From Candidatus Fermentibacterota bacterium (lineage in GTDB: Bacteria; Fermentibacterota; Fermentibacteria; Fermentibacterales; JCC-6), in contig JAUVIR010000033.1 of the NCBI GenBank assembly GCA_030592645.1, forward strand, positions 1-36,819: a DNA stretch of 36,819 nucleotides, given 5' to 3'. Each line of letters opens with the position of its first letter. The first letter of the stretch is position 1. The notes beneath the pieces were generated by a model, which had not been told where the DNA came from, made no database searches, and saw only the letters and a program-made list of their open reading frames with translations. A program made the translations under genes and the position numbers. Positions 16,323-25,684 of this stretch are shown here, piece by piece.

Positions 16323-17792
16323 TTAACTGTGGCTTTTGTACCCATCATATTCTGCAAAATGCTCGGGCGGCTTAACAGGATACTCACCATCAAAGCAGGC
16401 AGTGCAGTAATCGCAGGGATCATGTGCCCTGACACAGCTCAGCATTCCCTCCTTCGAAAGGTATCCAAGGCTGTCAAGTTCAAGCTGTGCAGCTATTTCC
16501 TGCACAGAAAAATTTCTGGCAATGAGCTTTGACGGCTCCGGGAAATCTATTCCGAAGTAACAGCCGAATTTGTGCGGAGGGCAGCTTACCCTCATATGAA
16601 CCTCAGTTGCTCCGGCTTCCAGGAGAGCTCTTATTCTGGCTCGGCTTGTGGTGCCCCTGACAATACTGTCCTCTACAACACACAGCCTCTTGCCTTTCAC
16701 GGCCTCGGGAATGGGCTGAAGCTTCCTCATGACCATTGTCGCCCTGTTTGCCGAGGCAGGATCGATAAATGTTCTGCCTACATAATGATTACGTGTGAAA
16801 CACATATCAAATGGTAATCCGAGCTCCCTGGCAAAGCCCATTGCAGCGAACATCCCGCTGTCGGGAACCGGAGCGACTACATCGCATTCTGCAGGGAATT
16901 CCCTTGCAAGCTGGCGCCCCATGGCCAGCCTTGTAGTATAGACGCTGTCTCCGAATACTCTGCTTCCGGGTCTTGCGAAATATACATGTTCGAAAATGCA
17001 CTGAGCGAGCCCGGTCCTGTTCCGAAAGAGATTCGCTTCGGTATCCAACACCTCCGATTCGGGAATGAATGTATCGTGCGGAATGTAAAGGATCTCACCA
17101 GCGTTTATTTCCCTCAGGTACTCAGCGCCGCATACATCAAACGCCAGGGTTTCACTGGCGATGATCCATCCACCCTCCTCGAACCTGCCAAGGTTCAGTG
17201 GCCTGAATCCAAGCGGGTCTCTCACAGCATACAAACCATCAGGTGCCATCAGCAGAAAACAGTAGGCCCCCTGGAGCCTGCCCAGAGCTATCTCCAGAGC
17301 TTCCCGGATATTGAAGCCGGTCTGTTCAAGATTACGGGACATCAGGTGCAGAACTACTTCCGTATCGGTATTAGTCATGAAGATCGCTCCCTGACGATGC
17401 AGCTCTTCCCTCAGTAATCCGGCGTTTGTGAGGGTTCCGTTATGGGCTATTCCTATCTGAAACCCGGCCATACTCACCATCAGCGGCTGAGCATTTTCAA
17501 CCCCTCCACCCCCATAGGTCCCGTATCTTACATGCCCTATTACCGCATCGTTTATGCCGGCTCCAAAGGAAGAGGGAATATTGGACATGGCTTCGGATAC
17601 GGTGCCTTTTCTCTTATGAAGCTTCATCTTACCATCGGAACAGGTCAGAACTCCTGCCGCCTCCTGACCCCTGTGCTGAAGAGCCAGTAATCCTTCGGCA
17701 ACGAGAGCGACAGAATCCCCGCTGAATCCGCTGATTCCGCACAAGCCGCAGTACTCACCTGCTTTTGCTGTTTGTGATTTATTCAGATACAT
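16323..17792 (-). CDS. purF: Amidophosphoribosyltransferase
   Basis: The 489-residue enzyme makes 5-phosphoribosylamine from PRPP and glutamine, the first committed step of purine synthesis. Cys 15 in EYCGLCGISGF is the expected N-terminal nucleophile after removal of a 14-residue propeptide, as in the Bacillus-type enzyme. LQHRGQEAAG and NTDTEVVLHLM belong to the class II amidotransferase domain. LCVVEDSIVRGTTSR binds PRPP. Cysteines in VSCPPHKFGC and DPCDYCTACFDGEYP correspond to the [4Fe-4S] cluster ligands of the oxygen-sensitive subclass, which suits an anaerobe. The gene overlaps the end of pyrG by 14 nt and is followed 9 nt later by guaA. Confidence 0.96.
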   Translation of the reverse strand: MYLNKSQTAKAGEYCGLCGISGFSGDSVALVAEGLLALQHRGQEAAGVLTCSDGKMKLHKRKGTVSEAMSNIPSSFGAGINDAVIGHVRYGTYGGGGVENAQPLMVSMAGFQIGIAHNGTLTNAGLLREELHRQGAIFMTNTDTEVVLHLMSRNLEQTGFNIREALEIALGRLQGAYCFLLMAPDGLYAVRDPLGFRPLNLGRFEEGGWIIASETLAFDVCGAEYLREINAGEILYIPHDTFIPESEVLDTEANLFRNRTGLAQCIFEHVYFARPGSRVFGDSVYTTRLAMGRQLAREFPAECDVVAPVPDSGMFAAMGFARELGLPFDMCFTRNHYVGRTFIDPASANRATMVMRKLQPIPEAVKGKRLCVVEDSIVRGTTSRARIRALLEAGATEVHMRVSCPPHKFGCYFGIDFPEPSKLIARNFSVQEIAAQLELDSLGYLSKEGMLSCVRAHDPCDYCTACFDGEYPVKPPEHFAEYDGYKSHS

Positions 17793-19395
17793 GTTTGGCG
17801 GCAGCTCCTACAAAGGCTCTGAAGAGTGGATTGGGCTTAAGGGGGGTTGAAGTGAATTCGGGATGGAACTGGCATGCGACAAACCATCTGTGATCAGGTC
17901 TTTCAACTATCTCAACAAGATCTCCATCCGGTGATAAGCCGGAGCAGACAAGTCCTGCTGCCTGCAGTCGGTCCCTGTAATCATTGTTGAACTCGTATCT
18001 GTGCCTGTGACGCTCTGAAATACTGCTGCTTCCGTAGGCTGATTGCGCTACCGAGCCATCCTGAAGAAGACACGGGTAAAGACCAAGACGCATTGTCCCT
18101 CCCTTATTGATAACACCCTTCTGATCCTCCATAAGATGGATTACCGGATGGGAACACCCTGGAGAGAATTCAGAGCTGTTGGCTTCGGAAAGCCCTGCGA
18201 GGTGCCTTGCCGTTTCAATAACAGCGCACTGCAAACCAAGGCATATACCAAGAAAAGGTATGTTCCTTTCCCGTGCAAACTGGACAGCTTCCAGTTTCCC
18301 CTCGATCCCGCGATAACCGAACCCGCCTGGAACCAGTATTCCATTCAAACCTTCAAGAGTTTCCGTGATGCCGTTTTCAAGGTCCTCAGACTCGATGCCT
18401 CTGATCTCAAGAGCAACATCATTTGCGATACCTCCATGAGAAAGGGCTTCATAAATGCTTTTGTAGGCATCGCGCAACCCCATATACTTGCCGACCACAC
18501 CAATCCTGACTGAAGGGCCGGATGGGTTCACTGCTCTGCTGATCATGGTTTTCCATGCATCAAGGTCAAGATCATTAAGGGGAAGCTTCAACCTTTTCAG
18601 AATGAGTTCATCAACCTTCTGATCTGCAAGCTCGACAGGGACTTCGTAGATCGAATTTTCTACATCCTTCTCTTCAATAACTGCATCAAGCGGAACGTTG
18701 CAGAACATTGAGAGTTTACTGAAATGCTCTTCCTGAAGGGATCTTTCTGTTCTGCAGATAAGAATGTCCGGAATGATACCTATATTCCGCAGAATGCTTG
18801 CTGACTGCTGCGACGGTTTTGTTTTCAATTCCCGTGACGCGGAGAGCCAGGGTATCAGCGTTAGATGAATGTATAGCACATTCTCCCTGCCAAGGTCCTG
18901 ACCGAGCTCCCTCAGAGCTTCGAGAAAAGGCAACCCCTCGATATCACCTGCCGTCCCTCCCACCTCAGTTATTGCGATGTCGATACCGTCAACCGCCTGG
19001 GATAGTACCGCTTTTTTGATCTCATCGGTAATGTGCGGTATCACCTGAACCGTTTTACCCAGATACCCCCCCTCGCGCTCCCGAGCCAGAACGGCTGAAT
19101 AGATCTTTCCTGCAGTGTAGTTACTGTTGCGGTTGCATGAAACGCCGGCAAATCGCTCATAATGCCCCAGATCGAGATCTGTTTCTGTGCCGTCATCCGT
19201 GACATACACCTCTCCGTGCTGATATGGAGACATCGTTCCAGGGTCGATATTCAGGTAGGGATCAAGCTTCTGCATTGTAACGCTGTAACCCCTCTGCCGG
19301 AGCAAAAGAGCAATGGAAGCAGCGGTTATTCCTTTTCCAAGGGAGGAAACTACACCGCCTGTAACGAATATGAACTTGCATCTGTGATGGGGCAT
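17779..19395 (-). CDS. pyrG: CTP synthase
   Basis: The 538-residue enzyme converts UTP to CTP with glutamine and ATP. The N-terminal synthetase domain shows FIFVTGGVVSSLGKGITAAS (P-loop), KLDPYLNIDPGTMSPYQHGE and TDLDLGHYERF. The C-terminal class I amidotransferase domain has VPGGFGYRGIEGK, FLGICLGLQCAVIE with the nucleophilic Cys, and CQFHPEFTSTP. Length is normal. It is the first gene of a three-gene operon in which all products use glutamine as nitrogen donor. The ATG at 19395 has AAAGG about 11 nt upstream and a promoter candidate about 40 nt upstream. Confidence 0.97.
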   Translation of the reverse strand: MPHHRCKFIFVTGGVVSSLGKGITAASIALLLRQRGYSVTMQKLDPYLNIDPGTMSPYQHGEVYVTDDGTETDLDLGHYERFAGVSCNRNSNYTAGKIYSAVLAREREGGYLGKTVQVIPHITDEIKKAVLSQAVDGIDIAITEVGGTAGDIEGLPFLEALRELGQDLGRENVLYIHLTLIPWLSASRELKTKPSQQSASILRNIGIIPDILICRTERSLQEEHFSKLSMFCNVPLDAVIEEKDVENSIYEVPVELADQKVDELILKRLKLPLNDLDLDAWKTMISRAVNPSGPSVRIGVVGKYMGLRDAYKSIYEALSHGGIANDVALEIRGIESEDLENGITETLEGLNGILVPGGFGYRGIEGKLEAVQFARERNIPFLGICLGLQCAVIETARHLAGLSEANSSEFSPGCSHPVIHLMEDQKGVINKGGTMRLGLYPCLLQDGSVAQSAYGSSSISERHRHRYEFNNDYRDRLQAAGLVCSGLSPDGDLVEIVERPDHRWFVACQFHPEFTSTPLKPNPLFRAFVGAAAKHVSE

Positions 19396-19433
19396 TGGAA
19401 CACAGCCTTTCAGAAGATGAAAAAATAGCTCCC

Positions 19434-19463
19434 AGTATAATCGAATATGCTTGCATACCGCAA
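19434..19463 (-). promoter_or_regulatory. Promoter of the pyrG-purF-guaA operon
   Basis: On the minus strand TTGCGG (19463-19458), an 18-nt spacer and TATACT (19439-19434) precede pyrG by about 40 nt. The spacer holds the inverted repeat TATGC-AA-GCATA, which could be an operator or chance. Confidence 0.45.
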
Positions 19464-19602
19464 GTTTTTCAAGGCTGAATGATCTGCTTCAGACACTGTC
19501 CGTTTCTTCATATGTTCAGAAGCTGCTATTGCAAATACCATTTCCGCAATGCATACTGTAGGGGTATATGCGCAAAATTATTACCATTGAAGGATTGATC
19601 CC

Positions 19603-22296
19603 ATGATCAGATTAATTCCGTTTATTCTACTCTCAGTAATCTCCTTATCTGCAGTATATGCTGTAGAGCCTGATGTTACAGTTCTGGATAACGGGCTTAC
19701 CGTCATTACACAGGAACTCCATTACGCTCCTGTTGTAGCTTCGGTCATCTCCTACAGAGTCGGTTCCCGCAACGAATGCGGTGACATTCTGGGAATGAGC
19801 CATTTCTGCGAACATCTGATGTTCAAGGGAACTGCGGATATGCCGAAATCGAGATTCTGGCAGATAGTCCAGAGGGACGGAGGAAGCGCAAACGCTTTCA
19901 CAAGCAATGATGTTACCTGTTACTATCTTCTCCTTCCGTCTGCCAGGCTTGTAGATGCATTATTGATTGAAAGCGACCGGATAGTAAACTGCACCATCGA
20001 TTCAGCGGAAGTTGTATCCGAGCGGAATGTTGTCCATGAGGAGCGCCGGATGAGAAGCATAGACAGCCCTGATGGAGCACTCTGGGAAGCTCTTGCTGAA
20101 CTCGCATTCGATGAACACCCTTATGGAAATCCGGTTATCGGATACGATGACAATATTCTGGGATACAACCACAACAATGCCCGCAGTTACTATGAAACCT
20201 ATTACTGCCCATCCAATGCGGTTCTCACATTCGTGGGAGATTTCGATACGGAAGAGCTTCTTCAGCAGGTAGAGCAGTATTTCGGCAGTATTCCATCGGG
20301 GGAAGTACCCCTGGAATCCATCCCGCTGGAGCCCAGTCAGACCGAAGCACGATATGTAGAGATCGAGCACGCATCGAATCTGCCAAGGTTTGTGATGGCT
20401 TTTCACACGGTTGACGGAGCCCATCCGGATAATCCGGCACTCAGCATGATAGCCTCGTACCTTTCAGGGGGAAGATCCAGCAGGCTGGAGCAGCTCCTGG
20501 TTGAAACGAACCTTGTGTACAGCGCGGGAGCATGGAATGACGGGGGGATAGATCCGGGCATGTTCAATATCTATGTAACCATGAACCCGCCGGAAGACAG
20601 CGATGTTACTATGGAGGAGATTCAGGAAATTATCTGGCGCGAACTTGATGAGATCGCGGAGAACGGTATTCCAGAAGAAACACTTGAAGAACAGAAGAAC
20701 AGGTACCGCGCGCGGGAGATTCTTGGCAACGCAAGTCCAATAGGACAGGCTATTGATTACAGCCTTTCCACTACAATGTTCGGTAATCCTCTTCACGGGA
20801 CTGCACAGCTTGAACTGATAGAACAGCTTACACCTGCAGATATAAGCAAAACCGCATCAAACTATTTCCGGCGTGATGGTCTTAACCTTGCGGTACTCGT
20901 TCCATCGGGAGGAATGGGAATATCGTCGGACGGCGAGAGGGAAGAACTTCCAACCGATGTTACGGAACCCTCATCGATCAATTACGAAGGTCTTGAGATA
21001 CCGGAGGATTTTCTTACACTTCCCGAAACATCCATAGCTGACGGCGTTCAGGAATTCGAACTGGCAAACGGTCTTGACCTGCTCATCAAGGAAGATCACA
21101 CGTTCCCGGTGGTCTCCATCAGCTTCGCGGTACCCATGGGTTCCCTGATGCATTCATCCGAGCTCAGCGGCCTTACTTCCGTGACGACTGAGATAATGCT
21201 GAAAGGTACTGAGGACCTGGACTACATAGAGTTCCACAAGAGGCTTGAAATGGAAGGCTCATACCTCAGGTTCTCTTCGGGTATGGAATACTCCTCTGGT
21301 TCGATAACCCTGCTTTCGGAGGACGTGGAGATCGCTTTCAAGACTATCTCGGACCTGCTTTTCAGACCGGCATTCAGAGAATCCGATTTTGAGACGGTTA
21401 TGATCGAGCATTACACCAACCTTGAAGCTTCCGCCGAACGGTCTTTCTCAGTCGCCTACGACAGCCTTATGGCTATAACAGTCAGTTCTCCATCCGATTA
21501 CAGAAGCCCTTCCGAGGCAAGCCTGGGCAGAATCACACTCAACGCTGTGACTGCGTATTACGAAACCTGCTGCCGGCCGGAGGGAACTGTAATAACCGTT
21601 GTAGGTGACATCGATCCCGAAACTGTCTTAAGGCTGACTGAAGAGTTCTTTGAAGGCTGGGATAATCCCCTGCAGTCTCTGCCCGAATTAGATATTCCTG
21701 AATTCTCAACAGCCCCCGGAGATACGATTGTATCCTTCATGCCCGGAAGAGTACAGGCGGTAGTTCTGATAGCCAGAAACGCACCCGGTAGCGAAATGCC
21801 CGATTATCCGGCTTTCAGTATTATGAATAGAATCCTGGGAAGAGGAATCGGTTCAAGGCTGGGACACAGCGTCAGAGATGAACAGGGGCTTGCGTACGGG
21901 GTAGGCAGCTGGTCATCAACTCTGGACAGTTCAGGTGTTTTCACAGCCTACCTGTCAACCCTGGCCGACTATATACCTCAGGCTACATCATCGGTCATTC
22001 ATGAAATGGAGAGGATCTCAACCGAAAACGTAAGGGATATTGAGCTCCTTCTCGCAAAGGCGAACGTAGTTGGAGCGCAGGCCTTTTCTGGCATGAGCTA
22101 CGCAGGTCAGGCTTCGAGATTCACAGGGCTGCATGTCAAAGGTAAACCTCTCGACTGGGATCTAACCTACCTTGGAGAAGTTCTTGAACTGACGCCGGAT
22201 GATCTTCGGGAAGCCGCATCAACGTACTTCATATCCGGAGAATGGTTTGTATCCATAGCAGGTGGTCTACAGGAGGAGGAAGCTCTATCCGAATAG
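19603..22296 (+). CDS. Exported two-domain M16 zinc protease
   Basis: 897 residues with a signal peptide (MIRLIPFILLSVISLSAVYA), so it acts outside the cytoplasmic membrane. The zinc site is intact: HFCEH at residues 67-71 and a downstream Glu near 147 (VVHEERR), spaced as in the inverzincin family. The C-terminal half (from about residue 475, FELANGLDLLIKEDHTFPVV) is a second M16 unit without HxxEH that carries the substrate-positioning Arg/Tyr region (IGSRLGHSVRDEQGLAYGVG). This two-domain layout resembles bacterial PqqL/pitrilysin-like enzymes that degrade peptides; the substrate is unknown. AAGGA lies 9 nt before the ATG. It heads a two-gene M16 operon. Confidence 0.9.
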   Translation: MIRLIPFILLSVISLSAVYAVEPDVTVLDNGLTVITQELHYAPVVASVISYRVGSRNECGDILGMSHFCEHLMFKGTADMPKSRFWQIVQRDGGSANAFTSNDVTCYYLLLPSARLVDALLIESDRIVNCTIDSAEVVSERNVVHEERRMRSIDSPDGALWEALAELAFDEHPYGNPVIGYDDNILGYNHNNARSYYETYYCPSNAVLTFVGDFDTEELLQQVEQYFGSIPSGEVPLESIPLEPSQTEARYVEIEHASNLPRFVMAFHTVDGAHPDNPALSMIASYLSGGRSSRLEQLLVETNLVYSAGAWNDGGIDPGMFNIYVTMNPPEDSDVTMEEIQEIIWRELDEIAENGIPEETLEEQKNRYRAREILGNASPIGQAIDYSLSTTMFGNPLHGTAQLELIEQLTPADISKTASNYFRRDGLNLAVLVPSGGMGISSDGEREELPTDVTEPSSINYEGLEIPEDFLTLPETSIADGVQEFELANGLDLLIKEDHTFPVVSISFAVPMGSLMHSSELSGLTSVTTEIMLKGTEDLDYIEFHKRLEMEGSYLRFSSGMEYSSGSITLLSEDVEIAFKTISDLLFRPAFRESDFETVMIEHYTNLEASAERSFSVAYDSLMAITVSSPSDYRSPSEASLGRITLNAVTAYYETCCRPEGTVITVVGDIDPETVLRLTEEFFEGWDNPLQSLPELDIPEFSTAPGDTIVSFMPGRVQAVVLIARNAPGSEMPDYPAFSIMNRILGRGIGSRLGHSVRDEQGLAYGVGSWSSTLDSSGVFTAYLSTLADYIPQATSSVIHEMERISTENVRDIELLLAKANVVGAQAFSGMSYAGQASRFTGLHVKGKPLDWDLTYLGEVLELTPDDLREAASTYFISGEWFVSIAGGLQEEEALSE

Positions 22297-22340
22297 TGAA
22301 TTACAAAGACAGTATCATTACCGGAATACATCTCTGAGAG

Positions 22341-24971
22341 ATGAACGGAATAATACTGCCTGACAATCTCAGGATAGAAAAGCTGGAAAACGGCCTTACG
22401 GTCATACTTCAGGAGCTGAAATACTCCCCGGTAGCTGCAGTGTGCCTTGTGTACAGAGCAGGTTCTCTGTGGGAAACCTCCGGCACACTGGGTCTCAGTC
22501 ATTTCTGCGAACACATGATGTTCAAAGGATCAGCAAAGTTCGGCCCCGGTGTCTACTGGCAGATGGTTCAGCGAAACGGCGGGCTGGCAAACGCATACAC
22601 ATCAAAAGACATTACCGTTTACTATTCCGCAGTTCCAAAAACGGGTTTGAATGATATTCTTGAACTTGAAGCAGACAGAATGCGTAACTGCAGCATGACT
22701 GCAGAAGATATTGCTTCGGAGACAGCGGTCATACTGGAGGAAGAACTTCTTACACACAGAGATGATCCGGCCGGCACACTTGATTCACTTCTTTACAGCA
22801 GGGCTTTCGGCAGCCATCCATACGGCAGACCCATCATCGGCACACCGGATGATATTCGATCATTCTCTGCTGAAAAACTGCTGAAATACTACAGAAATTT
22901 CTACACTCCATCGAACGCGGTTATCTCTGTAGTGGGAGATATTGATTCCCAGGCAGTGTATGCGAAGGTAAGGGATCTTTTCGGGAAGAATGGCGGGCAT
23001 CCAGCGTTAAAACCTCATATTGCTGCTGCACCTCCTGTTACGGAGCAGTTAAGAGCCAATGTCGAACATCCTTCTCACCTTCCAAGAATTTCCATTGGAT
23101 TCAGAGTCCCGGAAGGGAATCATGCGGACTCGGCACCTTTATCCCTCATTTCAGTTTACCTCGCATCCGGCAGATCCAGCAGGTTTGAGGAGCTTCTTGT
23201 AAAACCCTCTCTTGTTCTGGATATCTCCGTATCAACGAATACTCTTATCATGCCCGGTCTATATACTGTGCAGGCTTTACTCCCGCATGACGGTTCCCCG
23301 TCGAAGGTTGAAGATGTCATCTTCTGCGAACTGGACAGAATCGGGCGGGAGGGGATTAGAAGCGATACACTGAAAACCCTCAAGAACCGCCGGGAAGCCT
23401 GGAGCGTAATATCCAACGCAGATCCCCTCGGCAGGGCCAGAAGATTCGCAACGGGATATGCCAAGTTCAATGATCCATACTACTACTGGAAATCAATTGA
23501 ATCGTGCAATACAGTTAACGATAATGATATCAGATCAGCTGCATCCAGGTATTTAAGAAAGGATCAATCCACTGTCTCCGTGCTGAAACCTTCCACTGCG
23601 GATGCTGCCGGGCCGCCTGCACTGCCAGCCTCCTCCTTTGAAACCGACCTGGTTCCCCCCACTCGACTTGAGCCTTCTGATATAGAGATTCCCGACAGGC
23701 TCCTTGAGAATCCTGATATCTCCGTCTCTGACAATGCGAAAGATATCATGCTTGATAACGGAATAAGGGTACTCTTGAAAAGGGATACTTCTTTTCCAAT
23801 TGTATCAATAGGTTTTTCCTGCTCAATGGGTTCAAACAGAGAGCCTGAAGGTCTGACCGGGCTGTCGGAAATCACCGCTGAGACAATGCTGTATGGAACT
23901 GCCGAAGAGGAGAGCATAGAATTCAACGCACGACTGGAAAACCTTGGTGCGAGCGTGGATTTTTCATCGACGACTGAATATGCCGGGGGTATCATCACAT
24001 CGCTGAACAAGGATATGCCCGAGGTTCTATCTGTAATATCCGATATGCTTATCCGCCCCGCATTCCGCCGCGCCGATATAGACGCAGTAAGAACCGATTC
24101 GATATCAACCCTGGAAGAATGGTTAAAATCCCCTGTAGGGGCTGCCATGAACTCCTTCTCCAGGCAGTCAACCGATCCTCCGCAAAGCGCAGCGGTACCC
24201 ACGAGGGAATCGCTGGAAGCTGTATCACAAAAAGATGTGATCGATTTCCATCGAAGGTGCTGCAGACCTTCTGGAACGATCATCGTTGCTGTAGGCAGTT
24301 TTCAGGAAGAGAAACTGCTCCAGATCATCAAGAAGTTCTTCTCTGACTGGAATGAACCTGAGTGCGCTCCGCTCGAAATAGAAAAGGTCAGCAATCAGCT
24401 TGATTCGTCTGAGGAGCACATAAACCTGGAGGGCAGGGAACAGATAGCTGTCCTTTATGGAACACCGGCACCCCCTCTGCTCCACAGAGATTCGTATTCG
24501 ATTGCAGTCCTCAATGGAATACTTGGCGAAGGGATTGGATCAAGACTGGGAAGAAACATACGTGAAAGAGGTTTGTCGTACCACGTAAGCAGCCTCTATA
24601 TCCCGCTTATGGACAGGGGCAGAATCATCGCTCTGCTTCTCACGAGCCCTGCATCTTTCCCTGTAGCAATTCAGAAACTGAAGAATGAGCTGGAAGATAT
24701 CACAGCAAAGGCTGTAAGCAGAAATGAACTCAGGCTGGAAAAAGCCTCGTGGCTGGGCCGGAAGATACTTGGAATGATGAAATACAGCAATTTAACCCGG
24801 GTACTGCTTTCCTACGCATCGATAAACCTTCCGCTGGACAATGACAGGTATACCATGAAGAAGATCCTGGAACTGACAGAAGAAGATATCAAACTCGCAT
24901 CGGAAAGATGGCTTGGAAGCGGAATCAACTACATAACCGTTGCAGGCGGTCTGGACACAATTTCACAATAA
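22341..24971 (+). CDS. Two-domain M16 zinc protease without signal peptide
   Basis: 876 residues, paralogous to the preceding gene over its whole length. HFCEH is at residues 54-58 and the third ligand region is AVILEEELL near residue 133, so it should be active. The second domain (from about residue 460, LDNGIRVLLKRDTSFPIVSI) lacks HxxEH and has IGSRLGRNIRERGLSYHVSS. Unlike its neighbour it begins directly with MNGIILPDNLRIEKLENGLT and has no signal peptide, suggesting a cytoplasmic peptidase unless the true start is further upstream; only a weak GAGAG precedes the ATG. The gap to the first gene is 44 nt with no terminator. Confidence 0.88.
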   Translation: MNGIILPDNLRIEKLENGLTVILQELKYSPVAAVCLVYRAGSLWETSGTLGLSHFCEHMMFKGSAKFGPGVYWQMVQRNGGLANAYTSKDITVYYSAVPKTGLNDILELEADRMRNCSMTAEDIASETAVILEEELLTHRDDPAGTLDSLLYSRAFGSHPYGRPIIGTPDDIRSFSAEKLLKYYRNFYTPSNAVISVVGDIDSQAVYAKVRDLFGKNGGHPALKPHIAAAPPVTEQLRANVEHPSHLPRISIGFRVPEGNHADSAPLSLISVYLASGRSSRFEELLVKPSLVLDISVSTNTLIMPGLYTVQALLPHDGSPSKVEDVIFCELDRIGREGIRSDTLKTLKNRREAWSVISNADPLGRARRFATGYAKFNDPYYYWKSIESCNTVNDNDIRSAASRYLRKDQSTVSVLKPSTADAAGPPALPASSFETDLVPPTRLEPSDIEIPDRLLENPDISVSDNAKDIMLDNGIRVLLKRDTSFPIVSIGFSCSMGSNREPEGLTGLSEITAETMLYGTAEEESIEFNARLENLGASVDFSSTTEYAGGIITSLNKDMPEVLSVISDMLIRPAFRRADIDAVRTDSISTLEEWLKSPVGAAMNSFSRQSTDPPQSAAVPTRESLEAVSQKDVIDFHRRCCRPSGTIIVAVGSFQEEKLLQIIKKFFSDWNEPECAPLEIEKVSNQLDSSEEHINLEGREQIAVLYGTPAPPLLHRDSYSIAVLNGILGEGIGSRLGRNIRERGLSYHVSSLYIPLMDRGRIIALLLTSPASFPVAIQKLKNELEDITAKAVSRNELRLEKASWLGRKILGMMKYSNLTRVLLSYASINLPLDNDRYTMKKILELTEEDIKLASERWLGSGINYITVAGGLDTISQ

Positions 24972-25008
24972 GGCCGAAGGATACGAAATTCAGAAAATAC
25001 CCATGATA

Positions 25009-25037
25009 TTGACGACCAATCATGGTTGGGCTATACA
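25009..25037 (+). promoter_or_regulatory. mazEF promoter
   Basis: TTGACG (25009-25014), exactly 17 nt, then TATACA (25032-25037). This is a near-consensus sigma-70 promoter about 27 nt before the mazE start codon. Confidence 0.65.
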
Positions 25038-25052
25038 TAGGATATACATAGG
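25016..25052 (+). promoter_or_regulatory. Probable mazEF autoregulatory operator
   Basis: The direct repeat TATACATAGG occurs at 25032-25041 and 25043-25052 with an 11-bp period (one helical turn), the first copy covering the -10 box. In the spacer CCAATCATGGTTGG (25016-25029) is an imperfect palindrome. MazE-type antitoxins usually repress their own promoters, so both are operator candidates. Confidence 0.45.
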
Positions 25053-25063
25053 GTGGTGATAGA

Positions 25064-25312
25064 ATGCACACAAAAATTCAGAAATGGGGTAACAGTCAGG
25101 GGTTGCGCCTTGCCAGGAACATTCTGAAGGATGCTGACCTTGATGTCGGTGATGAAGTTGATATCAAGGTACAGGATGGCATCATCATCATAGCTCCTTC
25201 CAGAAGAATTCGAGGAAAACACCACATTGAAAATCTCATCGCGGAAATCCCTGCGGATTACAAAACTGAAGAAATCGACTGGGGAAAACCCGGGGGCAGG
25301 GAGGAATGGTAA
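25064..25312 (+). CDS. mazE: MazE-type antitoxin (AbrB/SpoVT fold)
   Basis: 82 residues. The N-terminal half is a swapped-hairpin AbrB/MazE DNA-binding domain (KIQKWGNSQGLRLARNILKD, DEVDIKVQDGIIIIAPS). The acidic C-terminal tail (IPADYKTEEIDWGKPGGREEW) resembles MazE tails that wrap around and inhibit MazF. It is followed 6 nt later by mazF, the standard toxin-antitoxin order, and should repress the operon through the repeats overlapping the promoter. Confidence 0.9.
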   Translation: MHTKIQKWGNSQGLRLARNILKDADLDVGDEVDIKVQDGIIIIAPSRRIRGKHHIENLIAEIPADYKTEEIDWGKPGGREEW

Positions 25313-25318
25313 GGAATC

Positions 25319-25654
25319 ATGACATCCTACGTTCCTGAACAGGGCGATATCATAACTGTAACTTTTGATCCTCAATCCGGACATGAGCAAAAAGGACGAC
25401 GTCCCGCTCTCGTAGTCAGCAAAGATATCTTCAATCGCGGCACAGGTCTATCTATTGTCTGCCCTTTGACGAGCACAACACGTAATTTCCCCTTTCATGT
25501 ACCAATTCCAGAAAATAGCAGCCTCTCAGGATATGTAATGGTCGAACAGGTGAAATCGATCGATTTCCGTTCCAGAAAAGCCACTCTTATCGAAAAGGCT
25601 TCTCAAGACCTCCTTGCTGAAGTACTCTCTATACTTGATGCCTGCATTTACTGA
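25319..25654 (+). CDS. mazF: MazF-type endoribonuclease toxin
   Basis: 111 residues, full length for MazF/PemK. Family features are the QGDIITVTFDPQSGHEQKGRRPALVVS strand-loop region (with the conserved arginine region), VCPLTSTTRNFPFHVPI with the conserved threonines, and the C-terminal RSRKATLIEKASQDLLAEVL helix. Such toxins cut single-stranded mRNA at short motifs; the recognition motif cannot be read from sequence. AAGGAA lies directly before the ATG and mazE lies 6 nt upstream. The reading frame is intact, so the pair is probably functional. Confidence 0.9.
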   Translation: MTSYVPEQGDIITVTFDPQSGHEQKGRRPALVVSKDIFNRGTGLSIVCPLTSTTRNFPFHVPIPENSSLSGYVMVEQVKSIDFRSRKATLIEKASQDLLAEVLSILDACIY

Positions 25655-25684
25655 AATTCTTAATATTCATTGAGAGGATCAAAC

